Assembly (NCBI GenBank): GCA_964623635.1
Contig: CAZUUA010000074.1
Location: forward strand, 1-6,278
Direction: 5' to 3'
DNA length: 6,278 bases
Source: UMGS1696 sp964623635
GTDB taxonomy: Bacteria > Bacillota > Clostridia > Oscillospirales > CAG-272
Positions within the stretch are counted from its first letter, which is position 1; every line of letters starts with the position of its first letter. Both the position numbers and the translations under genes were made by a program. Of the stretch, positions 4,602-6,278 are shown in pieces. The notes below the pieces were generated by a model. It saw only the letters and a program-made list of their open reading frames with translations, ran no database searches and was not told where the DNA came from.

Positions 4602-5303
4602 ATGACGGATGTGGCGGAAACGATCGTGCGCTGCCGGGACCTGGCAGTGGGGTATGACAATGGACATGGGTGCCGGGATATCCGGTTCGAGCTGCACGAC
4701 GGCGATTACCTGTGCGTGGTGGGGCACGAAGGCTGTGGCAAAAGCGCATTGATGGGTGCCATATTGGGCATCGAAAAACCACTTGCCGGAGAAATACACC
4801 TGGAAAACGGTCTCACACCCAGACAGATCGGGTGCCTGCCCCAAAATGCCGTGATCCAAACCGCGTCCACCGTGTGGGAGATCGTCATGCAAGGCTGCCT
4901 GCAACGGACTAAGCATATCTTCGTGGGCAAAAAAGAAAAAGCCCTGGCACAAGCCACCCTGGAACGATTGGGCATTGCGTCCCTGGCAAAACGAAAATTC
5001 GCTGACCTGTCCGGCGGTGGACACAGACGGGTACTGCTGGCAAGAGCACTGTGCGCTGCTGAACGACTGCTCATCTTGGACGAACCTGCCTATGGACTGG
5101 ATGTGCTGGGCAAACGGGAAATGCAGGAGCATATCGCACAGATCAACCGAGACGGACTGGCGGTCATGGTCATTGGCAACGACGGTATGCCGGACGCCAC
5201 CCACGTATTGCACTTGGGAGACACGCAGCTTTTCTTTGGCACAAAAGAGGAATACGCCGAATCCGTGCCGGGGAAGATGTACGCTGTGGGCAGGATTTTG
5301 TGA
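4602..5303 (+). CDS. Metal-type ABC transporter ATP-binding protein, ZnuC-like, with altered catalytic motifs
   Basis: A 233-residue single-domain ABC ATPase. Closest in appearance to zinc/manganese uptake ATPases (ZnuC/MntB type): GDYLCVVG before Walker A, IGCLPQ at the Q-loop (Gln81), VLLARALC after the signature, and the C-terminal THVLHLGDTQLFFGTKEEY typical of this subfamily. Such proteins sit on the cytoplasmic face of an ABC permease and hydrolyse ATP to drive metal import. Walker A is GHEGCGKSA (41-49), signature LSGGG (136-140) instead of LSGGQ, Walker B LLILDE (156-161), D-loop GLD (165-167). The switch His of the H-loop, normally in SHD, is Asn193 in IGND. Walker B Asp160/Glu161 and Walker A Lys47 are kept. 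No permease or binding-protein gene follows; the next gene is an oxidoreductase. It may serve a distant permease, be weakly active, or be decaying. The ABC assignment is certain; metal substrate is inferred. Confidence 0.87.
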   Translation: MTDVAETIVRCRDLAVGYDNGHGCRDIRFELHDGDYLCVVGHEGCGKSALMGAILGIEKPLAGEIHLENGLTPRQIGCLPQNAVIQTASTVWEIVMQGCLQRTKHIFVGKKEKALAQATLERLGIASLAKRKFADLSGGGHRRVLLARALCAAERLLILDEPAYGLDVLGKREMQEHIAQINRDGLAVMVIGNDGMPDATHVLHLGDTQLFFGTKEEYAESVPGKMYAVGRIL

Positions 5304-5445
5304 GGAATGCCACGGGTCATCTAACCGGGGACGCACGACCTACCCCATAGGTGGCTATCGATCGGCGCAACCAACGTACCTATTACCAAATCCCAAAAAC
5401 AAACATACATTTCACCAAAGCAAAAAGGAGTGAACCAAAATAATC
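5304..5445 (+). other. Intergenic gap between ABC ATPase and oxidoreductase genes
   Basis: The gap is 142 nt. A short hairpin pairs ACCTA (5338-5342) with TAGGT (5348-5352) and has no U-tract, so no clear terminator follows the ATPase gene. GATCGG (5360-5365) followed by CGCAA weakly recalls the repeat seen elsewhere. No convincing -35/-10 pair was found, so read-through from the ATPase promoter is possible but unproven. Confidence 0.4.
5425..5430 (+). promoter_or_regulatory. Unusually distant ribosome binding site of the oxidoreductase gene
   Basis: AAGGAG is strong but 15 nt from ATG 5446, against 8-9 nt for the other genes here. An in-frame TGA at 5431 bars any longer product. Between it and 5446 the only near-start codons are ATA at 5440 and ATC at 5443, so ATG 5446 remains the best start. 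Confidence 0.6.
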
Positions 5446-6278
5446 ATGGACAAAAAATTACGTGTGGTGCAGGTGGGAACCGGGCATCCGCATGGCAACG
5501 GACAGACCGAGACCATTTTGCGCAATCCCGCTTTTGAGCTGGTGGGGTACGCCGAGCCTACACCCGACTATTGCCACCCGGAGCATTCCAACTTCTTAGA
5601 CCCAGCCTATCCGTACCATAAGCTAAAACGATATACCGTGGACGAGCTGCTGAACATGGACGACATCGACGGCGTGGTCATCGAGACACAGGAGATGATC
5701 GGCACCGAATATGCCCAGCTGTTCGCCGAAAAGGGCACGCCCATCTTCTTCGATAAGCCGGGAACGCCGGGGACAAAATCCTTCGAGAAGTTCATCGATA
5801 CCTGCCGCAAGAACCACGTCATCCTAAAAATGGGCTATATGTACCGGTGCAATCCGCTGGTACAGAAGGCACTGGCACTGGTGAAGGACGGGGCACTGGG
5901 TGAGATCTATGCCGTGGAAGGGCAAATGAGCCTGCAGTATGCGGCGCCTATGGCAAAGTGGATCGGTCAGTTCCAAGGCGGCATGATGTACTACCTGGGC
6001 TGTCATATGGTGGATCTGGTGCTGCAGTTCATGGGTGGCCTGCCGGAGAAGGTCACAGCTATGAACGCCTGCACCGGTCAGCATGGGCTTGTGGGCGAAA
6101 ACTACGGCTTTGCTACATTACAATACAAAAACGGTACCTCCTTCGTGAAGACCACCTGCGCCGAGGTCAACGGCTTCTCCAGACGACAGCTGGTGATCTG
6201 CGGCGAACGGGGCACCATCGAGATCCGTCCCATGGAAGCCTTCGCACAGGGTCCGTACTGCGCCCAGACCGCACACGC
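5446..6278 (+). CDS. Gfo/Idh/MocA-family NAD(P)-dependent oxidoreductase, 3' end outside the window
   Basis: The first 277 codons of a cytoplasmic dehydrogenase; usual family length is about 330-400 residues, so the C-terminal part is missing. Members oxidise or epimerise sugars, inositols and related polyols using NAD(P). The N-terminal Rossmann fold begins VVQVGTGHPHGNG (7-19), a His-rich variant of the usual glycine loop, and includes DIDGVVIET (73-81). The FDKP motif supplies the family's conserved Lys104-Pro105. The second domain begins near residue 125 and contains GGMMYYLGCHMVDL (178-191), with the likely catalytic His187 and Asp190. The Asp usually four residues before that His is Tyr183 here, as in some subgroups that end YYLGCH or similar. 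No sugar-transport or isomerase gene is visible nearby, so the substrate cannot be named. Family call is firm; substrate unknown. Confidence 0.88.
   Translation, partial: MDKKLRVVQVGTGHPHGNGQTETILRNPAFELVGYAEPTPDYCHPEHSNFLDPAYPYHKLKRYTVDELLNMDDIDGVVIETQEMIGTEYAQLFAEKGTPIFFDKPGTPGTKSFEKFIDTCRKNHVILKMGYMYRCNPLVQKALALVKDGALGEIYAVEGQMSLQYAAPMAKWIGQFQGGMMYYLGCHMVDLVLQFMGGLPEKVTAMNACTGQHGLVGENYGFATLQYKNGTSFVKTTCAEVNGFSRRQLVICGERGTIEIRPMEAFAQGPYCAQTAH

Noticed and set aside
4975..5433. 152-codon + strand frame overlapping the ABC ATPase gene and the following gap
   Set aside because: It overlaps in another frame the Walker B and C-terminal part of a well-supported ATPase, and its product has no recognisable motif.

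Overview
The window looks like chromosomal DNA from a low-to-moderate GC Gram-positive bacterium, most likely a gut-type Clostridia (Bacillota). The evidence is AGGAG-type ribosome binding sites, near-consensus SigA promoters, U-tailed hairpin terminators, a FakA-type fatty acid kinase, and secreted proteins with a Gram-positive surface-anchor tail (PQT motif, hydrophobic stretch, KKH end). Species cannot be read from the sequence. All five genes supported here lie on the + strand.

Layout: (1) 155-1888 encodes a complete FakA/YloV-type fatty acid kinase subunit (DhaL/DAK2, middle and DegV-like C-terminal parts), followed by two inverted repeats, the second a good intrinsic terminator. (2) 2160-3050 and 3487-4371 are two secreted, cell-surface proteins of nearly equal size (296 and 294 aa). 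Each has its own SigA promoter, AAGGAG site and terminator. Each is built as signal peptide, CBM9-like beta-sandwich domain, acidic/Ala-Pro linker and C-terminal anchor. The last 46-47 residues are almost identical (8 substitutions and one codon indel over about 144 nt), while the outer domains share only short motifs. (3) 4602-5303 encodes a ZnuC-like metal-type ABC ATPase with its own promoter but no adjacent permease. It has several departures from catalytic consensus, including Asn where the switch His should be. (4) 5446 to the window end is the N-terminal 277 codons of a Gfo/Idh/MocA-family oxidoreductase, cut off by the window edge.

The genes do not form one operon or an obvious pathway. 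They look like separate transcription units, except that the oxidoreductase has no clear promoter of its own. The CBM9-like pair is the distinctive part. Strong promoters, highly biased codons (GGT, GCT, ACC, AAC, GAC) and dedicated terminators suggest abundant surface proteins, presumably binding or presenting glycans. The intergenic DNA also carries related degenerate elements (around 60-135, 1994-2046 and 3140-3320) and three terminators with recognisably similar loops, suggesting a dispersed non-coding repeat family.

No RNA gene, CRISPR array, transposase or phage gene was found. The most interesting leads are the variant PQTFD surface-anchor tail shared by the two CBM9-like proteins, the orphan ATPase with altered catalytic motifs, and the intergenic repeat family. 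None amounts to a demonstrated new system from this window alone.
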